NCBI GenBank assembly: GCA_029204225.1
Contig: CM055108.1
Coordinates: 12,465,955-12,523,954 of the forward strand
Origin: Diphasiastrum complanatum
Taxonomy: Eukaryota > Streptophyta > Lycopodiopsida > Lycopodiales > Lycopodiaceae
DNA: 58,000 nucleotides
Reading direction: 5' to 3'
The notes under the pieces are model-generated. The model saw nothing but the letters and a program-made list of their open reading frames with translations, did not search any database and had not been told where the DNA came from. Both the position numbers and the translations under genes were made by a program. This document shows, piece after piece, positions 40,338-51,530 of this stretch (its first letter is position 1; each line of letters begins with the position of its first letter).

Positions 40338-40857
40338 GCTCCATACAACGAACTCATTGCGGCAGGGCCATGGTTACCGTTGAAAGAAAACCACAAAGCC
40401 GACTCTGTCGTAAGTGCTTCGTCTCTCTTCTTACTTTTCTGAGTAGATTCTTTTGTCAAAAGAGATCTACAGGTAGGACAAGTTTGGTATTGGTCTAGCC
40501 ACCGATCAAGGCAAGGTTTATGAAATATGTGAGAACAAGATGGTAATAGCCATACAAGATCTTCCTTTTTGTACCCACAAAGGAAAACTGCACAAATCGC
40601 ATCCTCTTCACAACAGAACCGCTCTGCGATTGAGCCCACAGTGGGACACTAAATGAGTCCCGCATCTCATCACCAAAATTGCCACTGTGATCGCGGGGGC
40701 CTGATCCTTGATTTCCCACAGGTGGCGCACCATGCCCAAGCTTGATTCCAACTATTTCAAGAATCTGAAAAACAAAATCTGTAATGGAACCCAGGGAAAC
40801 AGTTGAATTCAAGATGCAAAGATCAGAGAACTCCAGCCGAGTCATCCAAAATGCCAT
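40338..40857 (-). pseudogene. RING-H2 pseudogene, antisense arm of copy 1
   Basis: On the minus strand, MAFWMTRLEFSDLCIL at 40,857 begins the same gene. The part up to MRDSFSV is open; a deletion of a few bases then shifts the frame, and the RING follows from GSIAERFCCEEDAIC in the next frame. This arm lacks the 4-bp insertion of the sense arm, so the two arms carry different, complementary lesions. In this copy the second cysteine of the first zinc pair is phenylalanine (CAVFLCGY). The gene start lies toward the outer side of the arm, so transcription from either outer end would read sense RING first and then its antisense. Confidence 0.8.
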
Positions 40858-42000
40858 CTTCTTGCGAGTGCGTGATAAATCAAATTTGACGCAGAAGAAA
40901 AAAGATGCTAAGATCTACCTTCTCTCTCTCGCGTTCCCCGAAGCTTAACGTTGTTTCTGTTTCCGTAACACGCCAGTATACTTGTAAGCTCCTATTATAT
41001 TTCTGTCAGTTACAAAGAATCAAACAAACTCAGATCTGATCACGATCTTCTTGAGGCTTCAAGGACATGCTAAAGGAATGTGAACCAATATTATGCTAAT
41101 ATCCACCACTGGATTCGATCCAAAGCAAATTATTCGACAATCTAATGGTAATGCAATGTGAAGGGACAACTGATATACTGAAAACATATTCTTTTCTTAT
41201 AGTATCGACGGCACCCGCAAAACGCAACTTTCACATTAAAATACAATTAAGAAATCGACAAACAAGCATGTAAAATAAGATAGCGGAAACTGCACTCAGA
41301 TTCTAATGTTTGTTTTTGTAACCGAACATATTACACCATATCAGATTAATTTGACCTTTAATGAGTGAAGATCTCAATCAGCTCGTATGCCAAATGTGTA
41401 TTTCAGCTCCAAAAAAGTGTAAGCATGAAACCCATAAGACTGTGTGTGTGTGTGTGTGTAATCAAATCAGCATGCATTCACTCTACTTTGAACCTGCTTT
41501 ATCAACCTGCTAATTGTATGTTAAACAAGTCTACCATTTCAAGCAATATGTGAAAGTTTTCCTTGTTGCAAATTGTTGTACCAGAAGTATATAATCTGAT
41601 AAACGGAATAGAGATAAAAAAAATCTCATTCCAGTCAACCGAAGGTCCATCGTTGGTTTTCAGTGCTAGTAGGCCGCAATCAAGGCTACAAATAGTATAC
41701 AAAAGCTCTTGGTCCATTGTTGACCAGAACCTTACTTTTCCTCACAACATCTAAAATATATATAGCATTATGTGCATACAAAGAAGCTTAGAAAAGGTCG
41801 TAGAGTGCTGAAAAACCAGCACTGGCCTTGTAGGAAAGCTTTTGATAGTTTTGTTGTAATCTAAATATTGGATGATGTTGTAAACGGTGCTAATTATGGT
41901 TGTAAAGCCAGCATTGCTTTTGCATTCATAAAGGCTACCAAAATTTCAACATGCTCTTCACACTGCTCGAGGTTTACTTCCACCGCTTGTATAGCCTTTT

Positions 42001-42408
42001 GTGCCTCCCTTTGAATCTTTGGTGACAAATCAGCGACTGGTTTTTCAGAAGACTATTATGGAGCATCTTTTCTCTTTTTCCTTCGGTCAACTTATCAATG
42101 ATTCACCTGCTGATGCAGTTCGAGCTCGTCTTCTTTCTTGTGATGGTCTGGTTGCACGTCCAGTTCTTCTACTCTTGCGACTCAACAATGACTTGTTTAT
42201 AACTGCCCTTCAAACCAGATTGGGACTCCCACATCCAATGTTAATTGGTCTCTCCAAGTGTTCATGTGGGCATGTGTTGGATTCCTTGGGTACTCATCTT
42301 ATGCGGTGCCCCTCAGGTGGAGAACGTATTGTTTCACATGATTCCATTCATGATCTATGTGATTTATGCAAGACTAGCATGCTAAAATTGTTGATTTCTA
42401 CCTTCTAA
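42001..42408 (+). pseudogene. RT-associated C-terminal domain fragment (copy 2)
   Basis: Close copy of 2,064-2,465, with the LRLNNDLFITALQTRLGLP and CSCGHVLDSLGTHLMRC motifs and a longer tail (GGERIVSHDSIHDLCDLC), so this copy keeps a small insertion-free frame to TAA at 42,406. It lacks a CAGG-containing stretch of 12 bp present in copy 1 before VARP. It sits directly outside the right arm of the inverted-repeat element, as copy 1 does. It stops at CTAGTTCTAG (about 42,418), where the LTR of copia C begins. Same family uncertainty as copy 1. Confidence 0.5.
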
Positions 42409-42418
42409 CTAGTTCTAG

Positions 42419-42484
42419 ATGTGTTGATCAAATTGACCCAAGATCAAAATCCATTAAGTGCATTTTGGATCATAATTTTTCACA
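42419..42484 (+). repeat. Copia C 5' LTR remnant
   Basis: Only about 65 bp remain before the primer site, ending ...TTTTTCACA, so the LTR has been cut or the preceding fragment was joined to it. Confidence 0.5.
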
Positions 42485-42496
42485 TGGTATCAGAGC
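42485..42496 (+). promoter_or_regulatory. Copia C primer-binding site (tRNA-iMet)
   Basis: TGGTATCAGAGC, the same primer site as the other copia elements, on the plus strand. Confidence 0.9.
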
Positions 42497-43075
42497 AGGT
42501 TGGATGTCAAATTTGGAGATTCAACGTTTCTAGTGGTGGATCTGAGGGCCCCATAAATTCTTTGTGGATTACACACTCAAATCAAGTTGTTGGAAGCATA
42601 GAAAGTGGATCTTTGTGATCCTATCACCATTTTAAGTCAAATTGCTTGTAGTAGGCCAATTTTTGAATCCATGCACTGAAATTTGGAGACAAAAATTGCC
42701 TATGGTAGATAATCATACATTCTAGTAGATGTCATATCAAGATTCGAGCTTTTGCATCTAGATTCTTCTTGATTCAATATTTTGCATTTTTGGAGAGACC
42801 TTAAATTTGGTAGGATCTCTTGATTTTCAGGTTGCTGGATTCTCAATAGTAGATTTATGTCTTAGGTGTTAGCAAAAGTTCATCTTATTGTGTTTAGATA
42901 TACTGTGATCAAGAAATTAAATTTCTATGTGCTAGGAATTGCTAGAAAGAAGAGAAAAAGGAGAGAATAGAATGTTCCATATCTTTGTGATTTTTTCTTA
43001 AGTTTCATTTGTAGATGTCAAGGGAGTGCTTTGTGCATTGGAACAGGTTCAAAGTGAAGATCAAATCATTGCAAC

Positions 43076-43768
43076 ATGGCAATCTCAAGTGGCTTCATGT
43101 TAGAAGGCAACATTAGACTTACCTCTAACAACTATTCTACTTGGAAGATAAGGATGGAGTCCTTATTGGAGATGAATGAGTTGATGGAGATTGTTGCAGG
43201 TCAGTTGATGTATGATCAGAGAGCTAAAAGAGCTCTACACATGATTAAGATGAATGTTACCGATGAGCTTCTAAAGGAAGGTGGTAAGAGCATTACATCA
43301 AAGGCGGCTTGGGATTCATTAAAGAAGCTTTATGAATCTAAGTCTACATCTAGGGTACCAACCCAAAGAAGATAAATCTTTTTTAGTTTGCAAAAGAAGT
43401 AAGAGAGGGCTCATGCTTTTGTTTTGAGAATTAAAGCATACAATGATGAGCTTGCATATATTGACGAGAGTATTAAGGATGTAGACCTTGTTCAAGTAGT
43501 TCTTAATGGCTTGTTGGATGATCATGCTAATCTTGTTGAAAGCTTTTCCATTCAAAAGATGTTACCAAGCATGTTGGATTTGCAAGAGATATTGGTGAAT
43601 GGGGAGTTTAGGCTTCAATCAAGAGGAAGTAGATCTACATCTCAAGTTGATGGAGATGAGGCTATGTTCATAAAAGGCAAATTCAAGGGCAAAGACAAAA
43701 GCAAGTGGTCAAAGGGTCAAGATCAAGGTGAGCCTTCATATTTTTTTAAGAAGAAGAAAGACAGGTAA
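43076..43768 (+). pseudogene. Copia C gag
   Basis: Two open segments, 43,076-43,375 and 43,424-43,768, cover the gag from MAISSGFMLEGNIRLTSNN through WKIRMESLLEMNELMEIV and DVDLVQVVLNGL to a lysine-rich end. A frame break lies at 43,375-43,424. The knuckle just after 43,768 (FYCGIKGPFSSDCFKKK) has lost its first cysteine and its histidine, so RNA binding would be lost. Gag would form the particle shell. Confidence 0.75.
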
Positions 43769-43926
43769 AATTTGGAGTCCTTTTATTGTGGAATCAAAGG
43801 GCCTTTTTCTAGTGATTGCTTTAAGAAGAAGAGAAATCAAGGTGATAAGAACACCAACCTAGCTATTGATTAAGATGATGTTGATGAACAAATGTCAAAT
43901 GATGCTTTCATCTTGCTTGTTGGCTA

Positions 43927-45050
43927 ATGATGGAGACATTGATCCTCGGTGGATTTGATGGTGGAGCTACATCACACGGGACATATCATGAGCAGTATTA
44001 CTCATCCTTGATGGCACTTGAAGGTGACAAGAAGGTTATTTACATGGCCAATGATGGTGAGTGTGCAATCAAAGGGATTGACACAATTCCTATTTCACTT
44101 TCCACAAATAGGAATGTGAGTTTGAGAGATGTTTTGTTCATTCCTTCCATTACTAAGAACCTTCTTAGTGTAAGTCAATTGCTTGATAAGGGATTCAACG
44201 TGGAGTTTGTTGGTGATGCTTGTTTGATCAAGAAAGAAGATGAATTGATTGCAAAAGGGAAAAGGCAAGGTAAGTTGTTCAACCTTGATGCTTTTGTTGT
44301 TGCTAACCAATTTGGATGTATGGCAAACAAAGACATGCCAAATCAAAAGTTATGGCACAAGAGATTGGGGCATCTCAACTTCAAGTCATTGGAGGTGATG
44401 GAAAAAAGGCAAGTTGTTTTTGGTCTTCCCAAATCTTTGTCAAGCATTAGTCATGTTGTGAGCAATGTGCACGTTCTAAGTCACATAGGTTACCTTACAA
44501 GAGATCTATGTCTAGATCAAATAAGACTTTCCATCTTGTGCATTTGGATATTCATGGTTTATCTACAATTGGCATTGCTCAAGCCAAGATGTATGTTACA
44601 TTCATTGATAATTTTAGTAGATTTTTTTGGGTCTATCTACTAAAAAACAAAGTTTAGGTGTTTGATATCTTTGTCAAGTCCAAGATTGCAAGAGAGGTTC
44701 AATTTTTTACAAAGATCAAGTGCTTGAGGAGTGAAAATGGTGGAGAGTACATATCTACCAAATTCAAGGCCTTTTGTGAAGAACATGAGATCAAGATGGA
44801 GTACACAAGCCCAAGGGCACCACAACAAAATGGAGTGGCCGAGAGGAAGAATAGAACTTTATGTGAAAGTGCCAAAGCCATGAGGTTAGGTGCTAATATT
44901 CCTAAATTCTTTTGGGATCAAGCTTTGTTGTGTGCTAATTTTCTATGCAATAGATGGCCAAGTGTGGTATTGGATGAAAAAACTCCTTTTAAAATATTGT
45001 TTGGTAGGAGGCCAAGTGTGAAGATTTTCATGTATCAACATTACTCTTGA
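43927..45050 (+). pseudogene. Copia C protease and integrase
   Basis: 43,927-44,643 begins at a damaged protease box (DGGATSHGTYHEQYYSS, where the usual ASP-Ser-Gly is altered) and continues through the protease-like FIPSITKNLLSVSQLLDKGF to the integrase zinc domain (LWHKRLGHLNFKSLE). After a frame change, 44,658-45,050 holds the integrase core: CLRSENGGEYIS with Asn or Ser around the second acidic position, YTSPRAPQQNGVAERKN with its glutamate, then LCANFLCNRWPS. The second acidic residue is replaced (RSENGGE rather than RCDNGGE), so catalysis is doubtful. Confidence 0.75.
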
Positions 45051-45216
45051 TGATAGAACCAAGGAGGATCCCTCTTCAAAGAAAGGCGTGTTTGTTGGCT
45101 ACAGTGAGGTAAGCAAGGCTTACAAGATCTACATTCCGTCAACCAATAAAGTGGTCATTTGAAGAAAGTTTATTTTTGAAGAAATTTTTTTTCCAAAAGT
45201 TTCTTCAAGTGGTGGT

Positions 45217-45636
45217 GTGGACATTAGATCTAAAATTATTGATGTTGATGATGTGATTGATGGTACTTTGGATGTTGATGGTGAATGGCCAAATTCAAGT
45301 CAAAATCCAAGGAGGACAGTAAGGGAAAGACAACAACCTTTCAGACTCACTTATGATGAGAAAGGTAAGCAAGTGGAAGTTACTGATCTTGCATTTCTCA
45401 CATATTTTGGTGAATCTTATTGTGTAGATGATGTTATGCAAGTGGATGATGGTTTTCATGGAATGTATGCAACTAATGGATCTGTAAAACAAGTTTTGTT
45501 CAATGGCTTTGATGGTCAAGTGGAATATCGAGAGGTTGATCTTAAAGGGCTCCATCAACACAAAAGGAAAGGTGGCAATTTGGAGCTAGTCAGGAGCATC
45601 AAAGGAAGCAAAGGTGTTTTGGATCTATTTGTTTAG
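45217..45636 (+). pseudogene. Copia C post-integrase linker, truncated
   Basis: 139 codons open to TAG at 45,636. Includes NPRRTVRERQQPFRLTYDEK, the typical pre-RT linker, then LAFLTYFGES. Where the RT fingers should begin (a W-x-x-A-M-x-x-E-type stretch) the sequence diverges into unrelated, partly charged residues, so RT was deleted here. Confidence 0.65.
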
Positions 45637-46180
45637 GTTATTGAAGACTCAAGTAAGGTCAAAGGAGCATCAAGGAATTGTTTTTCAGGTCTACTTTACT
45701 TGTGCTATATCATGTTTGAGCAATCTCATGTGAATGTGTGCAATTGTCAAGATATGGTGAAAATAGCTACATTGTTTTGCATCATTTTGATGCTGGAGTT
45801 GTACTAGCATCCTTGGATGGTTTTGCTGATGGAAATGAAACTATTGGAGGCTCATTATATCACTCATTCATGATCAAGTCATCAAGGGTTGATGACTTCT
45901 TGTGGCAAGATGGAGATGGAGGCTCATTCATGGAGTTTTATGATGGATACATGGCAAGAAAGGACAAAGAGGGAGGAGACATGCAAGCAAATGGTTATCA
46001 CTCACACTTATTATCTAGTTGCTGTAATTTCCCAGAGAGTTAAGTTGGAAGCATGGAGGAATCATCTCATTTACATTCTATTTGCTTCTTCATGTTCTAG
46101 TTACTTTGGCCATGTAAATTTGATGTAAGAAATAGTGAAGCATCCCATGTGGACACTGTTCTCTATATCAATTATGGAAG
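45637..46180. other. Unassigned stretch after copia C
   Basis: Overlapping short ORFs (45,738-46,043 and 45,889-46,128) have no recognised domain. Probably the decayed 3' part of copia C. No LTR seen. Confidence 0.45.
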
Positions 46181-46181
46181 T

Positions 46182-46316
46182 TACTATGAAACCATAGAAA
46201 GGAGGTCTATACTTAGGATGGATATCATTCTAAATTTGGATCAAAGTAGTGTGGTTTAGGGTTACTATGAAACCATAGAAAGGAGGTCTGTACTTAGGAT
46301 GGATATCATTCTAAAT
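46182..46316. repeat. Direct tandem duplication, 81-bp period
   Basis: TTACTATGAAACCATAGAAAGGAGG... (46,181-46,234) is repeated from 46,262 with one substitution over about 54 bases. The second copy runs into the copia fragment at about 46,317, so the duplication sits at an element junction. Confidence 0.85.
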
Positions 46317-47709
46317 TCTTGAAAGCTTTTGGTCGGCCGAGAGCTAGCTCCTTTGATTCCATGGATTCCATTGATTGAAGATTAGGATGGCCCAATCTTT
46401 TGTGGCATATCTCCACTTGAGCTAATCATATTCACACTTTCAATAGTCAAATTAGCATCCAGCTTGAAAAGCCTTCCTTGCTTAATGCCAGTAGCTATGC
46501 ACTCATTATTTTTCAAGATGGAACACACTCCATTCTTGAAATGTACATCTAGTCCATTGTCCATTCATTGACCAACACTAAGCAAGCTTTTTTGTAATGG
46601 ATGGAATATACAAAACATTATCAAGATCTATCCTTTTAGATGATCCTAAGCATAATGGAATAGATCCTATGCCATCTATCTTGCATTCTTGATCACTAGC
46701 AGTGTAGATTGATTTCTTAGAATCATTACAAGAAAGTAGATAAGAGAAATAATGCCTGTTGAATGACATGTGGGAACTAGCCCCACTATCAATCCGCCAT
46801 GTCTCTTGGCTTGATGTTGGTGTGGATGCTGCCATCAAGGATGTGTTGAAGTCATCTTCTTCCTCCTCCCCTTGTGCAAAATTGCCTTGATCTTCGTTCC
46901 CTTGTGCATTCTTCTTCTTATAGCATTCGGAAGCAAAGTGTCATTTCTTCCCACAAAAGAAACACTTCAACTTTGCTTTGTTCTTTTGCTTCCCTTTGGA
47001 GGTAGATGCTCCATCCTTTGCCTCGGCCTCCTTGCCTTGGATCTCCTTGAAAGGATGAGACTTCTTCTTGCCTTTAGATGTGAAGTTTTCTTTCTCATCA
47101 CCATTATGTAGTGATAAGGACCGCATTCTTGTTTTGAGGTGAAGAATCCTACTCTCCTCGGCCACAAGAACATTATGCAATTTTTCAATTGATGGAAGTT
47201 GGTCTTGAATAGCAAAAGATTGAACTAGATTAGAGAACTCGTCTCTTAATCCATTCAAAATTACTTGTACTAGTTCAAAATCTTGGATCTTCTCTCCTAT
47301 AGATCCCAATTCTCTGTTCAAAGATTTTATCCTTAGGACATACTCTTGTCCATTTTCTCCACTTCCCCTCATGCTTTATCAAGTTTCTTAGCATAAGCAC
47401 TCTTGAAGTGTTGTTGGATTCATAAATGTTCTTCAGTGAATCCCAAGCCTCTCCTGATGTGGTACAAGAAGCCACCTCCTTCAAGAGGTCATTGCTTACA
47501 TTCAACTTCAAGCAATGTAGGGCTAATCTAACCCTCTTCTTGTACTTTAGTTGTTCTTTGGGAGCTTGAGGCTCTTCCTCAACTCCTAAGACAATATCTA
47601 AGAGATCATGAACCACTAGTAGTGATTCCATTCTTACTTTCCAAATGGAATAGTTTGTTGAAATTAGTTTCTCACTAGATTCTAACATATATCCACCCAT
47701 GGATGTCAT
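46317..47709 (-). pseudogene. Copia D second copy: gag, protease and start of integrase zinc domain
   Basis: Minus-strand relative of copia B and of copia D. It starts MTSMGGYMLESSEKL at 47,709 and keeps gag, a knuckle (CFFCGKK, then a stop in place of the continuation), protease (RIDSGASSHM, KRIDLDNVLYIPS) and the LMDNGLDVHFKNGVCSILKN stretch before breaking at 46,317. It shares with 23,142-24,179 the altered stretch near the LIKHEGKW region, but it lacks the small deletion found there. It reaches about 400 bp further into pol than the first copy. Its leader and LTR are missing: at 47,712 it is fused directly to the AT-rich block. Confidence 0.85.
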
Positions 47710-47711
47710 TT

Positions 47712-50004
47712 TGAATCATAGCATGATTGTTTATAAATGTTTGATAGTATCATGCATAACCTTTGAGTTCAAAAAGGTTATGCATGATCCTCTAATGCCA
47801 AAAAGAAAGTGAATTTTATGATGACCCTCTCCTATAACTCAAATAGATTTTCTATGTCCAAGGAAACTTCCTTCATTTATTCCCAAGGAACAATTATTTC
47901 GATATAGATAAAGTGAGTCACTTCAACACTTTTGTCCAAGGTATTGATGAATATTATTAAAACTTTGCAAGATAATCTAAGAAGATTATCGTCATCATTC
48001 AATGGAATGTAGTAATTGTATTACCCAAAGAAAATTGCATCCTTTTGCAAACAAAGCTCTCTCAATTCGCAGTCAAGGTTCCATCCTCAATAATTCATTC
48101 CAACCACAACCTCAAGAAGACCAATTAATCATTCCAGTAGTAGTATAAGCAAATTTCTTTGTATTCATCACAATCTCTTTGAGTAGGCAATCACACCAAA
48201 GTTTTAGCATATCTCATAGCATGCCATATTATAAAAAATTGTTTTATCTAGAATAAAAGTTTTTTAATCCCCTGAACAAAACAAGAGTTCAATTACTATT
48301 ATCCACATATTATTCTTTAGTATTGTTTCACTCAAAATTGTATTTTGATCACTTGATAGTGTTGGCTTGATTTCACATCTAGCAATATAATAATATTACT
48401 ATGTTTATATAAAGGACTAATTTGCTCTTCAGACATTATTTTCCTTCTTTATGCCATTAGATAAGGTAGTATCTGACAATCATTATAATTATTGGTATGT
48501 GCTCACCATAAGTTGAATAAAGATGTGTGTGATGAGTGTTTCAAATGTCCATAACACACATAGAAGTGTTTGTATGGTTTCCAATAGATCAGCCTTTACT
48601 TAATATAGACGTGAATACAAAATCTCAATTCTCAACAATTAATTTCTCATTGATCAACAAATTTCTTATTCTATCAGCCTCAATTTTGTATGCACTCTAT
48701 TAAATGGTTCACTACTTGATTCAATATCAAGTAAAACTTACTTCTTCAAGTAGCCACACAATGAAGGTAGGTATCTAGTAATTTCTCAATGTGTTACCAT
48801 TCATGACATTGTTCTTGTAAATCCATTACAATGTATATTGTACATTTCAATAAATTACTATCATTCAACTCAACACATGGAAATATAATTGCACATGGGA
48901 AATTAGGAATTAGAACATTCTATATTGGATTCTAGTATAAAACATTGTTAATCCTCCAAGCAAAATAAGGAATTTGATTAACTATTACTAGTTGCAAATA
49001 CTAGCTGCAAATAATCATTTAACAATGTGTTATTGAAGTTTTTGTTTTGGTCACTTGATGGGGTTAGGTTGAATTGATGGCATCTAGTAATATCACGAGT
49101 AATCTACAAGGCTTATTACAATGTTGTTACAGCAGTCAAAGACACCATCGTCTTTCCTTATGCCATTAAATAAGGTAGTATTCAACAATTAGCCAAAATC
49201 ATTGATTTTTGCTCACTAGAATTTGAATAGAGACTTGTGCGATGAGCGTTTCAAAGGTTCATCACATAGATAAACTTAGTTGTATGGTATCCAATAGACC
49301 ATTTTTTACTCAATAAAGATGTGAATATAGAATCTCAAATCTCAACAATCAATTTTTTACTCATCAACAATTATGTTATATCATGAAGGTACTTATTTAG
49401 TTATTGATTTAATGTGATATCATTCATGATACCATTGTTATAAACCCGTTACAATGTATACTATAAAATTCAATAGATTACCATTATTCTATTCAATACA
49501 TGGATATACAGATTGCATGTGGGGTAGTGGAAACTAGAAGATTTAAATATGGATGATATATAGATAATCAAAGTTCTCAAACAAAAGGTTGTAAAGTGCC
49601 GATTAACTTATGAACCATTCCTTTTTCTTCTTTTATGTTTAAAAAGCAATAACCACAAAATTCCTAGTTAATTAGACATTGTGGTTCCCTATATATGTAG
49701 TTAGACGTCCTCCACATGTCCCATAAAACCTTCGAGTTCAAACAAATTTGTTGGATCAATCAATGCCCAAAAGAAGTTGATTTGATGATGACCCTCTCCA
49801 ATCGGGCCTCTTAACACATTCATGTGTTCAAGAAAACTTCCTTTTTTCATCCCAAAGGAACACTTATTTGGATATAGAAAAAGTGAGTCACTTTAACATT
49901 GTTGTCCAAGATAGAAAGACTATTGATAAATATTTGTTATAGCTGTGTTAGGTAGTCCTAACTGATTATCGTCATTATTCAATGAAATGTCATAAGCATA
50001 AAAG
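47712..50004. repeat. AT-rich block, second copy
   Basis: Near-identical to 25,858-28,149, same order and orientation, with scattered substitutions only. No coding content. Confidence 0.9.
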
Positions 50005-50646
50005 TGTCAAATTTGAAGAATAAGAACCTTGAATGGATGTTTTCAACCCTCAAGAGTGATTGATTGAATAGTTAGATCTATCTAATTGATCATCTACCTC
50101 CAATGGGTTGAGATAGACTCACAATCTTGATAATACTAGCAAGAGCGATCAAAAGAGTGTAAAAATAGACAAAAGAAGCTTCACATGTGTAAAGTATAGT
50201 CTCATGTATAGCTTATTAGTATATTTCAATGTTCACTAAGAGTTGATTGCAAAATGATCTCTAAAAAACAAGTTACAAGAGAAAAGTCAAGACTAGCTTG
50301 TGAACAACAAAATCATGATTGTCAATAATGACTCAATGAGAAAGTACATCAAAACCATCATTTGAGTTGGCTGAGTTGATGTGGCTCATGCTCAGGTGCC
50401 ATGTCATAGGAAAATTTACCTACTCGTCTCTAATTTACCTAGTCATTAGGTATGCCAACCAAGGGTTGGTAGTTCACCATCTTCAATGGTTAGGTCCTAC
50501 ATTTTAGAAATCTTGATCGAATGACCAACCTAACACCTATGATTCAGATCTAACCAAGCTAGGCCTCTTATTCACACTTGGAACAACCTCCAAATGTGTG
50601 CACAAGATTTACCTAGTTAATCAAGCTAAAATTTGTCTATTTTAAA
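50005..50646 (-). repeat. Copia 3' LTR, second copy
   Basis: Counterpart of 28,150-28,792, from TGTCAAATTTGAAG to near TTTTAAAA before TTCCTCCTC. No new features. Confidence 0.6.
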
Positions 50647-50696
50647 ATTCCTCCTCAAAACTAGTTTAATAAAATTAAGTTACACTTATTCATAAC

Positions 50697-51300
50697 TCAA
50701 AGGGTTGATCTTAGCTTGATAAATGAATTATTAGACAAGGATTCAGTGAGGCTATCAGCCACGCAATCTGATAATGGAACATGTTGGATTTGGATCTCTT
50801 TAGCTTGCACCTTCTCTCTCAGAAAGTGATGAGCAATCTCGATGTATTTACTTCTTGCATGAAATGTAAGATTGGTTGCAAGTTGTTGGGCTAATTGGTT
50901 TTCACAAAAAATAATTAGCAACTCCTCGGCCTCCATTACTCGAAGCTCCACTAACAACCTCTTGAGCCACAAAACCTCCTTTATTGTAGAGGTCAGAGCT
51001 TTGTACTCGGATTATGTTGAGGATAGTCAGATTGTACCCTAGCTTTTGGAAAGCCAAGAAACACCCCATCATATAAGCCTCTTAATGAACTTACGGACTT
51101 TCAATCCACTTTGTTACCTACAAAATTAGAATTTGAGAAATCTCTCAAGTCAATGTTAGCATGTCTATAAAGTACGCCAAAAGTTTTGATGGCTAAAACA
51201 TATCTTAGCACCATTTTGGTCATTTTGCATAAATTGACTCAATATACCTATGCTAGGGCTAAGATCAAGCCTAGATGTGAGTCAAAATTTGACCTACCTA
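50697..51300 (-). pseudogene. Copia RNase H C-terminal remnant, second copy
   Basis: The minus strand has 91 open codons (50,697-50,972): LLVELRVMEAEELLIIFCEN, then HARSKYIEIAHHFLREKV and IQIQHVPLSDCVADS. This matches the copia B C-terminus, although the RNase H aspartate of FCDNQ is glutamate here (FCENQ). It retains the 148 bp missing from the first copy and so shows the ancestral state. Upstream homology (to about 51,300) is decayed. Confidence 0.8.
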
Positions 51301-51530
51301 TTTGGCCCTATGTGTATTGCAATCCAGAACTCATTTTAACCTAGTGTCTATTTTCACTCAAGTAGTGATCCTATTTGAACCTTGAGAATCACAATCCGTT
51401 CAAACCCTGATCACAATAGTATCTATAGAAATGAACATATTTTCTTAAGAGCATATCAAAATTGTCTAGATGAAAATATGGGCACTACTTACTGGCTAAC
51501 CCCTTAGTTGTATCATTGTATACTTCCTTG

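Larger units (their letters stand above)
39287..41943. mobile_element. Inverted-repeat RING element, copy 1 (most complete hairpin)
   Basis: Two long arms in inverted orientation meet at a 27-base spacer (40,311-40,337). The innermost 41 bases on each side are complementary with one mismatch, and complementarity continues with divergence through the RING-H2 sequence and outwards. The outer ends are TTTTGGTAGCC (from 39,290) and its inverse GGCTACCAAAA (to 41,943). The right arm is about 1.6 kb; the left arm is about 1.0 kb because it lacks the middle segment present at 55,040-55,700. I saw no convincing target-site duplication and no transposase. It could be a non-autonomous transposon with captured gene sequence, comparable in design to Pack-MULEs or foldback elements, or a duplicated hairpin locus. 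Confidence 0.75.
42419..46130 (+). mobile_element. Copia C: degenerate Ty1/copia lacking RT
   Basis: Plus-strand element with primer site, gag, protease remnant, integrase and linker, but no RT or RNase H. Sequence after 45,636 contains no pol domain and no 3' LTR was recognised; the right end is approximate. Its gag and integrase are from a different family from copia B (for example MAISSGFMLEGNIRL at the gag start). Confidence 0.75.

Noticed and set aside
39690-40860. Possibility that the RING hairpin is simply two adjacent functional genes facing each other
   Set aside because: Every arm is frameshifted, the arms run continuously into the spacer, and the pairing continues through the non-coding outer segments.
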